Positions 1 to 12,016 of a stretch of DNA of 64,000 nucleotides are shown here, one piece after another. Origin of the DNA: Auriscalpium vulgare (Eukaryota > Basidiomycota > Agaricomycetes > Russulales > Auriscalpiaceae); the NCBI GenBank assembly GCA_019915015.1, contig JAHBBC010000008.1:62001-126000 (forward strand). Reading direction: 5' to 3'. The first letter of the stretch is position 1, and every line of letters begins with the position of its first letter. The notes beneath the pieces are model-generated. The model had not been told where the DNA came from. It saw only the letters and a program-made list of their open reading frames with translations, and ran no database searches. The translations under genes and the position numbers were made by a program.

Positions 1-29
1 GTGCTGGCTATTTACTGACGCTGATGAAG

Positions 30-2844
30 TACCGGTACAAAGAATTTCTGCGTTCCGTACGATGTTTCAGGAATGTCCGCATGCTGAAGCGTGCTGGGAG
101 GGGCCATGACGCGGCCGGTGTCGACGCAACCGCGCCCGGCGAACTCGTCGTCGAGTGCCCGCTTTGTCCGCACCCTGGGAGGAATATGCCTGAGGGCTGG
201 GAAACGGCACCCGACGACGAAAAGTGAGCACGTCCTATGGCCCATATTCACAGAGGCTAATCTTGCTCTCTAGATGGAGACACGCAGCTTTTTTGGCAAT
301 CGACGCGAATTTCAAGCTCAAAATGAAGAATCGAGGCGTCAAGGACATAGAACTATCGCCTGGGTGGGGCTACTTCGTCAAGCAATCTGAATACAATGTG
401 CACGTCGCCAAGTATGCGGATGAGAAAGAGGTGAGCCTGCCATCATTTCGCACCGCTTAGCATCTGATATTGATTTGCCTTGATAGATGAAATACTGCGA
501 TTCGAATCACTCAGCCGTCGACCGCGCGAACATGCCTGCACTCAAGAGGTTTAGCATCAATGGTGTCGGCGCCGTCATATGTTCCCGTCACTGCTTCTAT
601 CTGCGGCATGCTATTGGGGACTTGGCAAAAGGGGAAAAGTGTGTATTGTTCTTCACGCGTGCTGTTTTTACAATTAACAGGGCTTCACAGATATTCATGT
701 ATGGATTATATGCTCCTTGGCGCGCTGAAACTGAGCTTGCCTGGCGTCAAAAAAATATTCATATCGTACGACATCGCTTGCTCCTTCTCGCGCAACTTCG
801 ACTTTCGAATGGCCCGTTACCCTGAGGCACTCGGCGTCTTCCATTTCCTCGACATCAATTGGGCCGTGCCGAAGTTCCACCTCATCGCCCACGGTCCAAA
901 GTGTCAGGAGCAGTTCTCTTACAACGAGATGTTCGGTGTTGGGCGGACTCACGGGGAATCAATTGAGTCAGGATGGGCTGATCTCAATCCGGTAGCTTTG
1001 AGCACACGCGAAATGGGTGGTCCCCAGCGGCACGAGTCGCTCGACGACATCCTGGGCGCCTTCAATTGGCGCAAGACCATCAATCTTGGTACGTGATGTC
1101 GGGTACTTGTCGCTTAGCATGCTGATAATATCTCAGGCACCGCCCTGAAGAAATCTCTGAAGGCTGCCGAGCTCGCGCTTGCTACTCACCGGCCAAAATT
1201 CGAGGAGATGTCGCAGCACATCCCAGTTGCCTTGCGAGAGGAATGGCTCGAGATGATGCGTGTCTATGACAGTGACAAGAAGGCCCCGAACCCGTACATC
1301 GAGCCAAACGCCGGTGAGCACGCAGTTGGTGGTCTTATCGCGCTTAGCGACTGACAAATGATCCGAAGTGACCACCCTGGCCGACGTGCGCCTAGAACTG
1401 GCCGACGAGGAAGCAAGGGAGGCTGCGCGCGGGCATCTTTCCCCGCACGAGACGAGTGCGAGTGTCTTTCTTCATGTTGGGTTTGACATTGAAGAGCAAC
1501 AGTAAGCATTGATTCGACTCACGAAGATGTGCGTCGCTGATTTGCTGTGCGCAGGCGTGTTCTGCGGGCGAGACAGAAGAAGTTGCCGAAACCGGCCGAG
1601 GACGACGCCGCCGACAACGACGACGGCAAGCGAAAGCGGAAGAAGGACCTCACCAACGACGTCATCGCGTTCAAGGAGAAGCAGAATGCGCTCCGCCGTC
1701 GCATCACCAGCTGGCGGCAAGTCCAGCTTCTATACATACCGTGCATTTCGCAGCTGTTGCCATCGTCGGCCCCCAATCCGTCCGGCGACGACACCATCGT
1801 CAAGGTCGGCGCGCCAGAGACAGAAGATCTGTTTCTGCCCTCTCAAATGCCGCCGGAGCTTCGCAGGTCTGGGTGCATTCCGGGATTGGTCGACAAGGAG
1901 CGGCGTCTTCGCCAGGGCCAGGCGCAGGATGCCCTGCATCAGGTGCGTCGTCAGCCGCGTGTACGGATCATTTACTTACAGTCCTGTTACGCTTCAGCTA
2001 CGTCGCGCAATTCGCATCAAGCACGGTATGGTCCACTACAAGCGCGTACATGTTGATGGCCCAGGTCAAAATGCAAATACCCGTGCGCGTGCACAATTGC
2101 AACTACTCCAGGACAAGATGCAGCGCCACGTCGAGCGCTATCGAGCCGCTTACGATGCGCTCGTGATCCTCGATCCTGACGGCAGCTGGAAGTCGCAGCT
2201 TCTTGTGCTCAAGGACGAGCACATACGACCGGCGCGAATTGAACGGGACAAGCTTGGCAAGGGCAACTTCGAGGTGTCGTGGATCTGGCAAACATTGCGA
2301 GCTGATGCTCGCGACATTCCCGGTGCGGACGTGGAGGAAGCTACGGAGGATGAGGTCAATGACAGCGAGTCATCATTTCATTCCATTCGCTGGCTGGTTT
2401 ATAGCTTGATCAACAGGTGTCCGCGTCGACTGGGCGATCTCAAGGGCACGCATCGACCGCTGGAATGAGGAGATCGAACTCATCAAAGAAGAGATGCCGC
2501 GCGCGGTCCGCTTCATGCGCGGTCGCGCAGACTGGTGGCGAAGCCGAGCGTCTGCTCGCAGCGACCTCTCACCGGAAACGCTCGCAGGTCTGAAGGCCTA
2601 CGCATTACGTCAGGCTGCGCACCACGACGAGCTCGCCGACTCGTATATCGCGACGTGGCGGCCTCTGTTGCTCGAGCTGGGGCACACCGACTTATGGCCC
2701 AATGACGTGTCACCCTCAACACGTCCATCGCGAGCCTCCCCCACGCCTGATCACCCTCCGCGAAGCGTTGAAGAAGCACATGACATGTCGGATATGTCGT
2801 CAGAGTCAACGGAGTCGTCGGAGTCCAGCGATGACGAGTCGTAG
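30..2844 (+). CDS. KDZ transposase, copy 1 (5' end outside window)
   Basis: Spliced transposase of the Kyakuja-Dileera-Zisupton (KDZ) class; by family knowledge it would move its own element. Visible exons give, in order: a block with GELVVECPLCPHPG; WRHAAFLAIDANFKLK; the core ISYDIACSFSRN; PKFHLIAHGPKC; and GRTHGE...WADLNPVA...GGPQRHE...FNWRK, all recognisable KDZ motifs. A long basic and acidic C-terminal region ends in a Ser/Glu/Asp-rich tail. Exons are separated by short GT..AG introns, for example after 223, 430 and 1090. The first visible exon starts at an AG at 28-29; everything upstream, including any CxC2 cluster, lies outside the window. I found no stop or frameshift in the visible exons. 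A paralogue follows head-to-tail at 3931. The family call is firm; exact splice sites are by eye. Confidence 0.85.
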
Positions 2845-2849
2845 TAGTC

Positions 2850-3930
2850 GTATAATGTACCGTAGTCGTAGCAATTGAACGCGTGGGAATTTTGTCTTCA
2901 GTTACAGCCAAGTCGCGCGCACGCAATTCTCTAAGTCAAATAGTATTTACTACGCCTATACGAGTACACAGTGGGTATGGACCACATGTTTTCAAGGGTG
3001 CCGCTGCCTACAAGTGTGCCTTGTGTAGTATACTGTACTTGACAATGCATATAGATCACTATATGCTGCTGATCTTGAAGCATGGGCCAATAGATCAAAC
3101 GCTGTTATCTACTGATTGCGATCTCGAAGAGGGGGCAATAGATAAGATTCGTGATCTACCGACAAATTCAACGCAAATGATACATTTCGTAGGTCACTGC
3201 ACTTGAAAGTGCATATAGATCACCAAAAACCTGATATCCTAGGTGATCTCGAAGCACCAATAGATCAGACACTGTTATCTACTGATTAGGATCTCGAAGT
3301 GGGGGCAATAGATAAGATTCGTGATCTACTGACAAATTCAACATAGTTCGGTCCCAAACTGCGGGTATACTGCCCGGGTAATCACACAGTATTATGACTG
3401 TCATCTATTGGTTCTGATTCAAGTGCTGGTCAACAGATCGATCTTATCTACTGAGTCTGATCTTGAAGGGTTGGCTATTAGATAATGTCAGTTATCAGTG
3501 AGGGCATTGTAGATTGTGTGGTCAACATAAGTCCTATGAAATCCAATACAGTGTAGCTTATAGATATACTAACAGATAAACTAGCCCAGTGTAATCTGGA
3601 GGCACTAGACCATAGATATCATCTGTTATCTAATACAGATATCTACTAAATGGATAATCTAATACCCAGGTGAGCTACATTCCTGGTATTCCAGCCGGAA
3701 GTAAAACTCGGGGTACTAGTAGTATTGAGTGAAATAGCAGTGATAGTATTTACTACAGTAAGAGCAATACTAGCCCTGGGCCTGCTATCCCTTCTGCTGA
3801 GTATTTACTAATGGTCCTCGCATTGCACTGCTAAGTATTTACTAATGGTACTCGTGTTGCACTTGCGCTAGCTACTTCACATGTACTACTCTACCAGTCT
3901 TTAGTACTACCTACTTAACCACCACTGTTG
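2850..3930 (+). repeat. AT-rich tail of KDZ unit 1 with degenerate tandem repeats
   Basis: No gene seen. It holds repeated blocks of roughly 50-80 bp built around 'GTTATCTACTGA', 'GATCT(C/G)GAAG' and 'CAATAGATAA'. A terminal part is rich in 'GTATTTACTA' and ends with 'CTACCAG..TTTAGTACTAC' and 'ACCACTGTTG'. The same arrangement recurs at 7620-8777, including the ending, so this belongs to the KDZ unit rather than to host spacer. It could serve as the 3' region of copy 1 or the 5' region of copy 2. Confidence 0.7.
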
Positions 3931-6900
3931 CCAGAAGATACGGTTCCTGTCGAGGTTCCACAGTTGAAGCGGCGGCGGCGACGCTATCGACAGGTCAGTC
4001 GCACATTGCCCGCCTTTTTTTGTTTTTGTTTTTTTTTGCACTCGCTAACTCTGGGGCAGACCAAAGCCAAACCGCTCGAAGACTGGTTGCCTTTCCGCGA
4101 GGTTTACGTTCAAGAGCTCCTTCGCTTGGAGGGTCTAGGCGACGACGGCGCCCTGTTGCCTTGCGCGTGTCAGAGCGAAGACCTCGGTGACGTTAGGTGC
4201 ATCGACTGCACTGGCGGGCTGCGCATGTGTCGTGCGTGCACCGTGAAGGCGCATGTCACTAGTCCGCTTCACAGAGTCGAGGTGCGCATTGTGAATTAGG
4301 TGTAATTACCTTTGTCTGACCACCTCGAGGACAGCGATGGAACGGATTGTTTTTTGAGAGGTACTCGCTGAGAGAGGCGGGCCTTCGTGTTCAACTTGGT
4401 CACGACGGACACCCATGCCCCCTCCCCTTCCATAAAGACGCGTCGCTGACCGTCATCGACATCACCGGCGTTCACGAGATTCAAGTTGACTATTGCGACT
4501 GCGCGCGGATCGGTTCTGCGCGACACGTCGTCCAGCTTCTGCGCGCTTCTCTCTGGCCTGCCACCGTTGAGCGCCCGCAGACGGCTGTCACTCTCCGTAC
4601 TCTCAAGATTTTCCACGCTCTCACAATCCAAGGCAAAATCAACGCATACGACTTTTGGACAGGCTTAGAGCGAATTACCGACGGCCTTGGGACGAGGAAA
4701 ACCAAGGTATGCAGCCTTTGAGCATTGTGCGAGCGTTTGCTGACATCCACGAAGTATCGGTACAAGGAATTCTTGCGCTCAATGCGATGCTTTAGGAACG
4801 TGCGAATGCTCAAGCGCGCCGGCCGCGGCCATGACGCGGCTGGCATCGACGCAACTGGGCTTGGAGAACTCGTTGTCGAGTGCCCGCTCTGCCCACACCC
4901 TGGAAGGAACATGCCCGAAGGGTGGGAGTCGGCACCGGAGGACGAAAGGTAAAGTGCTCGGACTAGTTGGATGTCTATGCAAGGCTGAGTGACTCTCTGA
5001 TAGATGGAAGCACGCCGCTTATCTCGCTATTGATGCAAACTTCAAGCTGAAGATGAAGAACCGCGGCGTCAAGGACATCGAACTGTCGCCTGGTTGGGGC
5101 TATTTCGTGAAGCAATCGGACTACAACGTACACGTGGCGAAGTATGCGGATGAGAAGGAGGTACGTCTGCGTGTATTTCTTTGTACGGCTGGCTGGGCAC
5201 CGCTGACTGTCATTTGCATTATAGATGAAGTATTGTGATTCAAATCATTCCGCTGTTGATCACGCAAACACGCCGGCACTCAAGCGTTTCAGCATCAACG
5301 GTGTCGGCGCCGTCATATGCTCCCGGCACTGCTATTATCTTCGGCACGCTATCGGCGATCTGACGAAAGGGGAACGGTACATAGTTTAATTCTTACCGGC
5401 GTTGCTTTCCCCTCACGACACCTCGCAGGTACTCTTGCATGGACTACATGTTACTCGGCGCACTGAAACTGAGCCTCCCCGATGTCAAGAAGCTCTTCAT
5501 ATCCTACGACATTGCTTGTTCTTTCTCGCGCAACCTCGGCACCCGGATGGCGCGGTACCCCGAGGCACGCGGAGCGGCGCTCAGCTCACTCGACATCAAT
5601 TGGGCCGTCCCGAAGTTTCACCTCATCGCCCACGGCACGGACTGTCAACAAAAGTTCTCGTACAATGAGATGTATGGTGTCGGGCGCACGCATGGCGAGA
5701 CCGTCGAGGCTGGGTGGGCTGACCTCAACCCCGTCGCCTTGAGTACGCGTGAAATGGGAGGTCCGCAGCGCCACGAGGTTCTCGACGACATCCTCGGATC
5801 CTTCAATTGGCGCAAGACGATCAAAATCGGTACGTCGCGCCGGGGAATTGACGATAACCGAATTGACGTAGCATCTCAGGTGCCGCCCTGAAGAAGTCCC
5901 TGCGGGCTGCCGAGACAGCGCTGGCAAAACACTCCCCGAAGTTCGAGGAGATGTCCCAGCAAATTCCTCTGTCCTTGTGAGAGGAGTGGGTCAAGATGAT
6001 GCGGGTCTACGACCGTGACAAGAAGGCGCCCAACCCATACAGAGAGCCGGATGCCGGTGAGTGCTTGTGCCATTCCGCATCACCAGGTACTTACTTGTGA
6101 TTGATGACAGTTACCACGTTGGCCGATGTGCGCCTAGAGCTCGCCAATGAGGAAGCCGTGGAGGCCGCACGCGGGCAGCTCTCCCCGCATGAGACCAGCG
6201 CCAGTGTCTTCCTCAATGTCGGTCTTGACCTCGAGGAGCAACAGTGAGTAAGTTCCCTTTGAAAGATGATCGTGTTAATGACTTGCGCGTACTAGGCGCG
6301 TTCTTCGGGCTAGAGAGAAGAAATTGCCGCGGCCAGCTGAAGACGTGGACGAAGACAAGGACGACGCCGGTCGCACGCGCAAGCGCAAGAAGCCGATCCT
6401 TACGAACGAGGTCATCGCCTTCAAAGAGAAGCAGAACGCACTCCGCCGTCGCATCACCGCCTGGCGCCAAGTTCAAATTCTGTACATCCCGGTCATCGCC
6501 CAACTACTCCCATCCTCAGCGCCCGATCCCTCCGGCAACGACGCCATCTTCAAGGTCGGCGCTCCAGAGGCAGAGACTTTGTTTCTGCCTTCTCAGATGC
6601 CGCCAGAGCTTCGTGACGCCGGCTGCGTCCCGGGACTCGTCAACAAGGAGGTGCGGCTGCGTGTGGGTCAAGCGCAGGATGCGCTTCATCAGGTGCATCT
6701 TGTACGACTCTTCAACGGTGCTAAGTGCTTACATGCATCGTCCCGCTTACAGCTGCGCAGGGCCATCCGTGTCAAGTACGGCATGGTGCACTACAAACGA
6801 GTCCACGTCAACGGCCCTGGGCAAAATGCCAATACGCGCGCGCGCGCGCAGCTGGAGCGACTCGAGGACAAACTGCGGCTGCACGTCCTTCGCTATCAAG

Positions 6901-7613
6901 ATGCGTACGATGCCCTGGAGAAACTCGACCCCGATGGCAGCTGGAACGTGCAGCTGCTGAAGCTCAAGGACGAGCACGTCCGCCCGTCACGACTGAAGCG
7001 CAACGAGCTCGGCAAAGGCGACTTTGAAGTGTCGTGGATCTGGCAGACCTTGCGTGCTGACGCGCGAGACATCCCGGGCGAGGAGGCAACGGAGGAAGAG
7101 GTCAACGACAGTGAGTGGTGCTCGCTTGTCATTGCGCTGACAAATGATGGCCGATCCACAGGTGTGCGTGTTGACTGGGTCACCTCCAAGGCACGCATCG
7201 ATCGCTGGGTTGAGGAAGTTGCGCTCATCAAGGAGGAGATGCCACGCGCTGTCCGCTTTATGCGCAGTCGCGCGGAATGGTGGCGAAGCAAGGTTGGTAG
7301 TCGGAGCGAGCTCTCGCCCAACATGCTCGGCGGTCTCAACGCGTATGCCCTTCGTCAAGCGGCGCACCATGACGAGCTGGCTGATGCTTACATCACCTTA
7401 TGGCGGCCGTTGTTGCTCGGACTGGGACATGCTGACTTGTGGCCTGCGACAGCCGATGACGTGTCACCCTTGACAGCCGCCGCTTCATCCTTGCCGTCCC
7501 TCGACATCTCACCCCACAGTGCTCTCAACATTGAACATGACGTGTCAGACGTGTCGTCGTCGGAGTCAGATTCGTCGGAGTCATCGGCATCGTCTAGTGA
7601 AGATGAGACGTAG
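3931..7613 (+). pseudogene. KDZ transposase with CxC2 cysteine cluster, copy 2 (one in-frame stop)
   Basis: Paralogue of copy 1. It starts with a basic exon (KRRRRRYRQ) and then a CxC2-type cysteine cluster (CACQSEDLGDVRCIDC...MCRAC) that is typical of KDZ-associated proteins. A spacer ending near 'GLERITDGLG' leads into the same KDZ core as copy 1 (CPLCPHPG, AIDANFKLK, YDIACSFSRN, FHLIAHG, GGPQRHE). The product lacks an obvious start Met: homology to the upstream tail stops at 3930 and the first codons seem to lie inside the protein, so the 5' end looks truncated. At 5978-5980 the frame reads TGA where copy 1 has CGA (Arg) in the stretch 'EEW', which would end the protein early. The Ser/Glu-rich C-terminus is otherwise preserved, ending at 7613. 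Confidence 0.8.
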
Positions 7614-7619
7614 TACTTG

Positions 7620-8777
7620 TACTTTTATGCGTAGCAATGATATATTGTGCCTGATCTTGTGAGAAAAAAGATTTCTTGTGCGAGAAGTCGCAAGTTGGCA
7701 GTGGGAATACTACACCGACTTCTTGTTGTACTTGAGTCGAGTAGTAAATACTACACCTGCTGACACGGACTCACTAAGTCAATTCGGACACAGATTCTCG
7801 GGCAGCAAAAGAACACTGATAACACACTAAACAAAGCACTAGTACTGACCATACACTGCACTCGGGCGGAGGTGGAGAATGGGAATAGAGAGAGATCTAG
7901 CGTACTGTTTGAGTACAATCTGGAAGCAGTCACCAGTAGATAAGGGTTGATCTAGAAGTAGTGAGCTATAGATAAGGTTCGTTATCTACAGAGTGTGATC
8001 TGGAAGCCCTGGAACTGTAGATAAGGTCCGTTTGCTCCTAAAAAGCATAGCTGACTGGAGCATAACATGATCTAGTGAAGCCTGATACATACGATCTGAA
8101 AGCGCTAATCAATAGATCAACTGTTATCTGCTGGGTAAGATCTGGGAGCACTAACCAATAGATAAGATCTGTTATCTACTAGATATGATCTGGGAGCGCT
8201 GATCAATAGAATCCATTTGGAACTAGTGTGGTAGATCACAGCCTGATAGGAGAATTGAAGGCCTGCCTGAAGGATTTAGTTTCCTATCTACTAGAAATGA
8301 TCTGAAAGCGCTGATCAATAGATCAACTGTTATCTGCTGGGTGAGATCTGGAACACGGACCAATAGATAATGTCTGTTATCTATTGAAGAAGATCTGAAA
8401 GCGCTGATGAATACAATCTATTTGGAACTGATTTCCTATCTGCTGTGTGGGATCTGGCCAATAGATAAAGGCTGTTATCTACTGAAGTATAGTAGTATCA
8501 AGTAGATTGCAGTAGTATTTTAGTAGAACTGCTGTAGTAATAGTGCCAAGTAGAATTGCAGTAGCAGCAGTGAAGTAAAATTGAAGTAATTTGCAGTATG
8601 GAAGTAAAATGTAGCAATTGTAGCGTAGTAATTACTACAGGAGCAATAGGGCATTCCCTGGGCCTAATAACGCTACTACAAAGTACTTACTACTAGTACT
8701 ACATTGCAGTTGCATAAACCACTTTGCATATACTACTCTACCAGCTTTTAGTACTACTTAAGCAATCACCACTGTTG
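7620..8777 (+). repeat. AT-rich tail of KDZ unit 2 with degenerate tandem repeats
   Basis: Homologous to 2850-3930. It carries degenerate blocks such as 'GATCTG(G/A)AAGCGCTGATCAATAGA' and 'GTTATCTACTG', followed by a 'GTAGTAATTACTACAGGAGCAATAG' type segment and the ending 'TACTACTTAAGCAATCACCACTGTTG'. Similarity to tail 1 stops at 8777, marking the end of the tandem KDZ array. No gene is seen. Confidence 0.7.
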
Positions 8778-9128
8778 GCCGTCGGGCAAGGCGGGGAGAC
8801 CCGACAATACACGATGGCGCACGAAGGTCACCAAGAGGTTGTTTGTGTAAAGGTCGGGCTCGGTCGGGGCGGCTGGGAAATGGCGCAGAACGTATGCCGC
8901 AGTCACTGCGTACTCCAGGAAGAGTCGGGTTGCGTGCTCGAGGGAGAGGCATGGGTCGCGAACGATGGCTAACAGGTAGGGAGCGTCGGCCCAGAGGGCT
9001 TGCAAATTGGCGACGTTCTCCGTAGCCCCAGCAAGCTCCTCGATGGTTACGATTCCCTTGAATCGTTTCTTATGTAAGCACCAGTCGCCGTTTTTGGACC
9101 CCCATGCAACTTTCATCTTCCCCCCCAT
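8778..9128 (-). pseudogene. Unrecognised ORF cut off at the KDZ array border
   Basis: Open frame of about 117 residues starting at an ATG at 9128 (MGGKMKVAWGSKNGDW...) and containing a plausible helical stretch (LEYAVTAAYVLRHFPAA). I do not recognise a family. The frame runs straight into the KDZ tail border at 8777, so its C-terminus is probably lost to the transposon and the rest may lie on the far side of the array, outside the window. It could also be a chance ORF. Confidence 0.3.
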
Positions 9129-9476
9129 ATATAGCTATTTGTTCACACGGTCAGCAAACACAATTCCCCCTCTTCGCACTTCAAAAGACTCCCGTTTCAG
9201 ACAGTATTTCGCATTTTTTAAGCTAACTAGAATAGATATGCACATAATTTCAGTGGCTCTGAAGTCAGAAGAAAATGCTCCATAATTGCCATTTCCGGTA
9301 AATAATTCCCACGCTTGATCCCATGACGTCAGTCTCGGATGCACAGCACAAGTGCACTCGGAAACTACGTCATTCCTCTCTACTCCGGCTACTGTACTAC
9401 CCGGACTCGATTACCAATCTTTTCAAAACTGTTTATAACAGGAATTGAACTGCAAACCTTCAAGTTTAGAAGACTA
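9129..9476. other. Spacer without gene
   Basis: No convincing coding region. Contains a short segment (about 9440-9458) whose reverse complement resembles a tRNA B box (GCAGTTCAATTCC). A near-identical 17-bp word lies just beyond the other side of the pogo element, near 12778. Confidence 0.4.
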
Positions 9477-9478
9477 TA

Positions 9479-9507
9479 CAGTGTTGGACCGTCAAACGAG
9501 ACGCCGA
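9479..9507 (+). repeat. Left terminal inverted repeat of the pogo element
   Basis: Begins CAGTGTTGGACCGTC and continues AAACGAGAC. It pairs with 12553-12581 in inverse orientation with about three mismatches over 28 bp. Preceded by TA. Confidence 0.85.
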
Positions 9508-9726
9508 AACCTCCGGCCCTCCCGTATATATTTCAGACACGTCGGATGGACACGAAAATTTATCCACATGTCAATCTACCATGTATTAGAGTGCCTGTAA
9601 ATTTATGAGGGAATGCGGTATGTTGTGAGAGAGAAGTGGACAAGATCCTGTTTATCTCAGTAATCTACATACACCGACGAACAAGACGTCCCGTTAAGGA
9701 AGTTCGGCTCTGATAAGATCTCTATG

Positions 9727-12016
9727 CTAGTCATCTTCCTCGAGCCCTGCGTCGCTTTCTGTCTCCCCACCTTCGAGCCCATCGCTCGAGCTCTCGGTGT
9801 CGCTGACAGTGTCGACGGCGGGCACGCGGCTCTTATCTCCTGCTTTCGGCGCCTTCGGCTTCGGAACCGCCGCCATCAACTTCCCTCGTATCGGCTTCTT
9901 CCAGGCGGCTCGCCTTCCCTCTGTCTTCGCCAGGTCGCGCTCTTTCTCCCACACAACGACGGCCTCTCTCCACGCAGCTGTAGTGGCCTTGTTCTGAGCC
10001 TTCCTCTGGTCTTCAGTATGCTTCCACTTTTCTAGAGCCTCAGCATATAGATTCCGGGCTGATTGCATCTTATCTTTCTCCAGCTTGCCTGCCTTTGCAT
10101 CGGCCTCATGCTGCACAACACGTTCGAAGAATACGTCGCCCGTCAAGAGCCGGGGAAGACCGTCACCAACAAGCCGTGCCTTCCCTTTTCCTTTTGATGC
10201 TTTCTCCTCCTGACTGGCTAGCTGATTTCGGACACTCGCACAGTATTCCGCCTGGAGGACGATAATCGCGCGTTCATCCGAACGCTCCTTTTGGTCCTGC
10301 TTCGCGCGCGCTGTCTGTTCATGCAGCCTTTCGAGGAGCCGCCTCTCGTTTTCCGTCTCCGGCTCGATGCACAGCAAGTCATCATCAGGTGCAAGCGGCG
10401 CAGCGGTCGGGAGGGTGAATGTTGGCAGTTCAGATTCGGAATGAATTGGTGAGCGTGATACAAGGAATGATGCTGATGTGGATGCGAGCATCTGACGTGC
10501 GTGTCGTGCGCTTCGTAGGACTGGATCAATAGCACTATCGGGTATCGTGCTTGGGCCCGCAAACGGCATTTCGTCATCCTCATCCAAGCCCGCGCTCGAG
10601 CCCTCGTCTTCGTTTGGAGGCACAGCCTCACCCATAGCATGATGGAATATTCGGCCGACCAGTCGGATGGGTGTTGGGTGGACCAGAGGTAGGGCCGCCT
10701 GTGACGTTGTAGCGCGGCTCGGGGCTGTGGCGTCGGTTGGAATAACAGAGGGGTTGAACGGCCAGATACCGGTCTTTTCAAAAGCGGATTTCACCGTGGC
10801 AGGTGTGACGGCAGCAACCCATGCGCGCCCCAGGATCTCCAAGAAGTTTTCCTTTGTAACCTGCTGGTGCTTCGTCCGCTCCCACTCATCACGTTCTATT
10901 GTCCAGCGGGCCTTCAAGATGCCGAAGACAGCAACATCGAGTCCTTGATAAACGTGCGTGGTGTGCGATGGGTAGCACAATATGAGGATGTCATGCTGAC
11001 GCGCGTACTCGAGGACCTCGCAGGAGTAATGTGAAATGTGCCCATCAACGAACAGCAGTCGGAAGCGACCGGCGGCCTTCGCCCGTGTTGTGCTGTCGAA
11101 ATGCTTGATCCATTCAAAGGCGATGACACCATCTGACCATCCTTTCTTCTGATATCCCAGGCTGTCATGGTTCGTTATTTGACATCCTGATAAGTTGGCA
11201 GATGACTCACAGAGCATTAAGAGGATTGTTCTGCTTCCACCGGACCTGATATGCCTGCCCCTTGAAGATGACAGCAGGCGGGAGTGAAGTACCATCGCCG
11301 CAAATTGTCGCGATCACCGTGATATTCTCCCGGATGCCGTTCCGTTGTTGATACAACACCTTCCGGCCACTGCGACCAATTGCGCGCTGCTTGTCGGCGA
11401 GCGCAGGATTGAACCCGGCCTCGTCCGTACCCCATGTGAGCTCTGGGATAATGTTGTATTCCGCGACGGTTTTGTTGACAAGATCAAACCAGGCCGCATT
11501 TGTGGTTGGATTGACAGCGCGGCCGCGGATTGAGTCGAGCGGCCGAGTCCAGAACGTCTGCAAGCGATCGGAATGCCTCTGGACAAAGCGGTCAGTCCAA
11601 TTTTTCCCTACACCTTCGAAGTCTGATCCCAGTCGAGCACGCAGGATCCCATCAACCACATCCTTCAAGCGTCGGTGGTTGAGCGGAAAGCCTCGAGCAG
11701 CAACCTCGAGTGCATACTCGATGACTCTGTTCGTTTCCTCTTCATTCAGCCAAGACTGGGACTCCCGAGTCTCCGCAAGGCTTCGCCGGCCCTTGATACG
11801 GGCAGCAAGTGTGTTGTGGTCCAGGTGAACCCAGTGTCTCTTCTCCGCGTGATATTCTTCAGAGATCATCTTGCAGACTAGCCGAAGACCCTTCCGATCA
11901 ACTGGAGGCTTGTCCTGTTCGACTCGATAAGCCTTCACGGCTCGTTCGAAGAGCATATCCCGCTCTGCGCGGTCTTTCTGCCGCTTCGCTGGGATGGATT
12001 TGGCACGCCCGACCAT
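9727..12016 (-). CDS. Pogo/Fot1 (CENP-B-like) DDE transposase
   Basis: Transposase of the Tc1/mariner superfamily, pogo/Fot1 branch; cuts and pastes the surrounding element. Two exons: 12016-11211 and 11161-9727, with a 49-bp intron 11210-11162 (GTGAGT...ACAG). The ATG at 12016 gives MVGRAKSIPAKRQ, a basic N-terminus. Next comes a CENP-B/Tc5-like DNA-binding half (around NWTDRFVQRHSDRLQ, residues ~140-160). The catalytic acids are visible as WGTDEAGFN, LLFVDGHISH and YPSHTTHVYQGLDVAVFG, i.e. a DDD-type triad. The C-terminal third is charged, with Lys/Glu-rich segments and an acidic end (ESDAGLEEDD). About 745 residues in all, and it lies wholly inside the terminal repeats. Confidence 0.88.

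Noticed and set aside
9440..9510. Possible tRNA gene on the minus strand left of the pogo element
   Set aside because: The stretch GACGGTCCAACACTG turned out to be the transposon's terminal inverted repeat, and the remaining fold lacks a proper anticodon loop.
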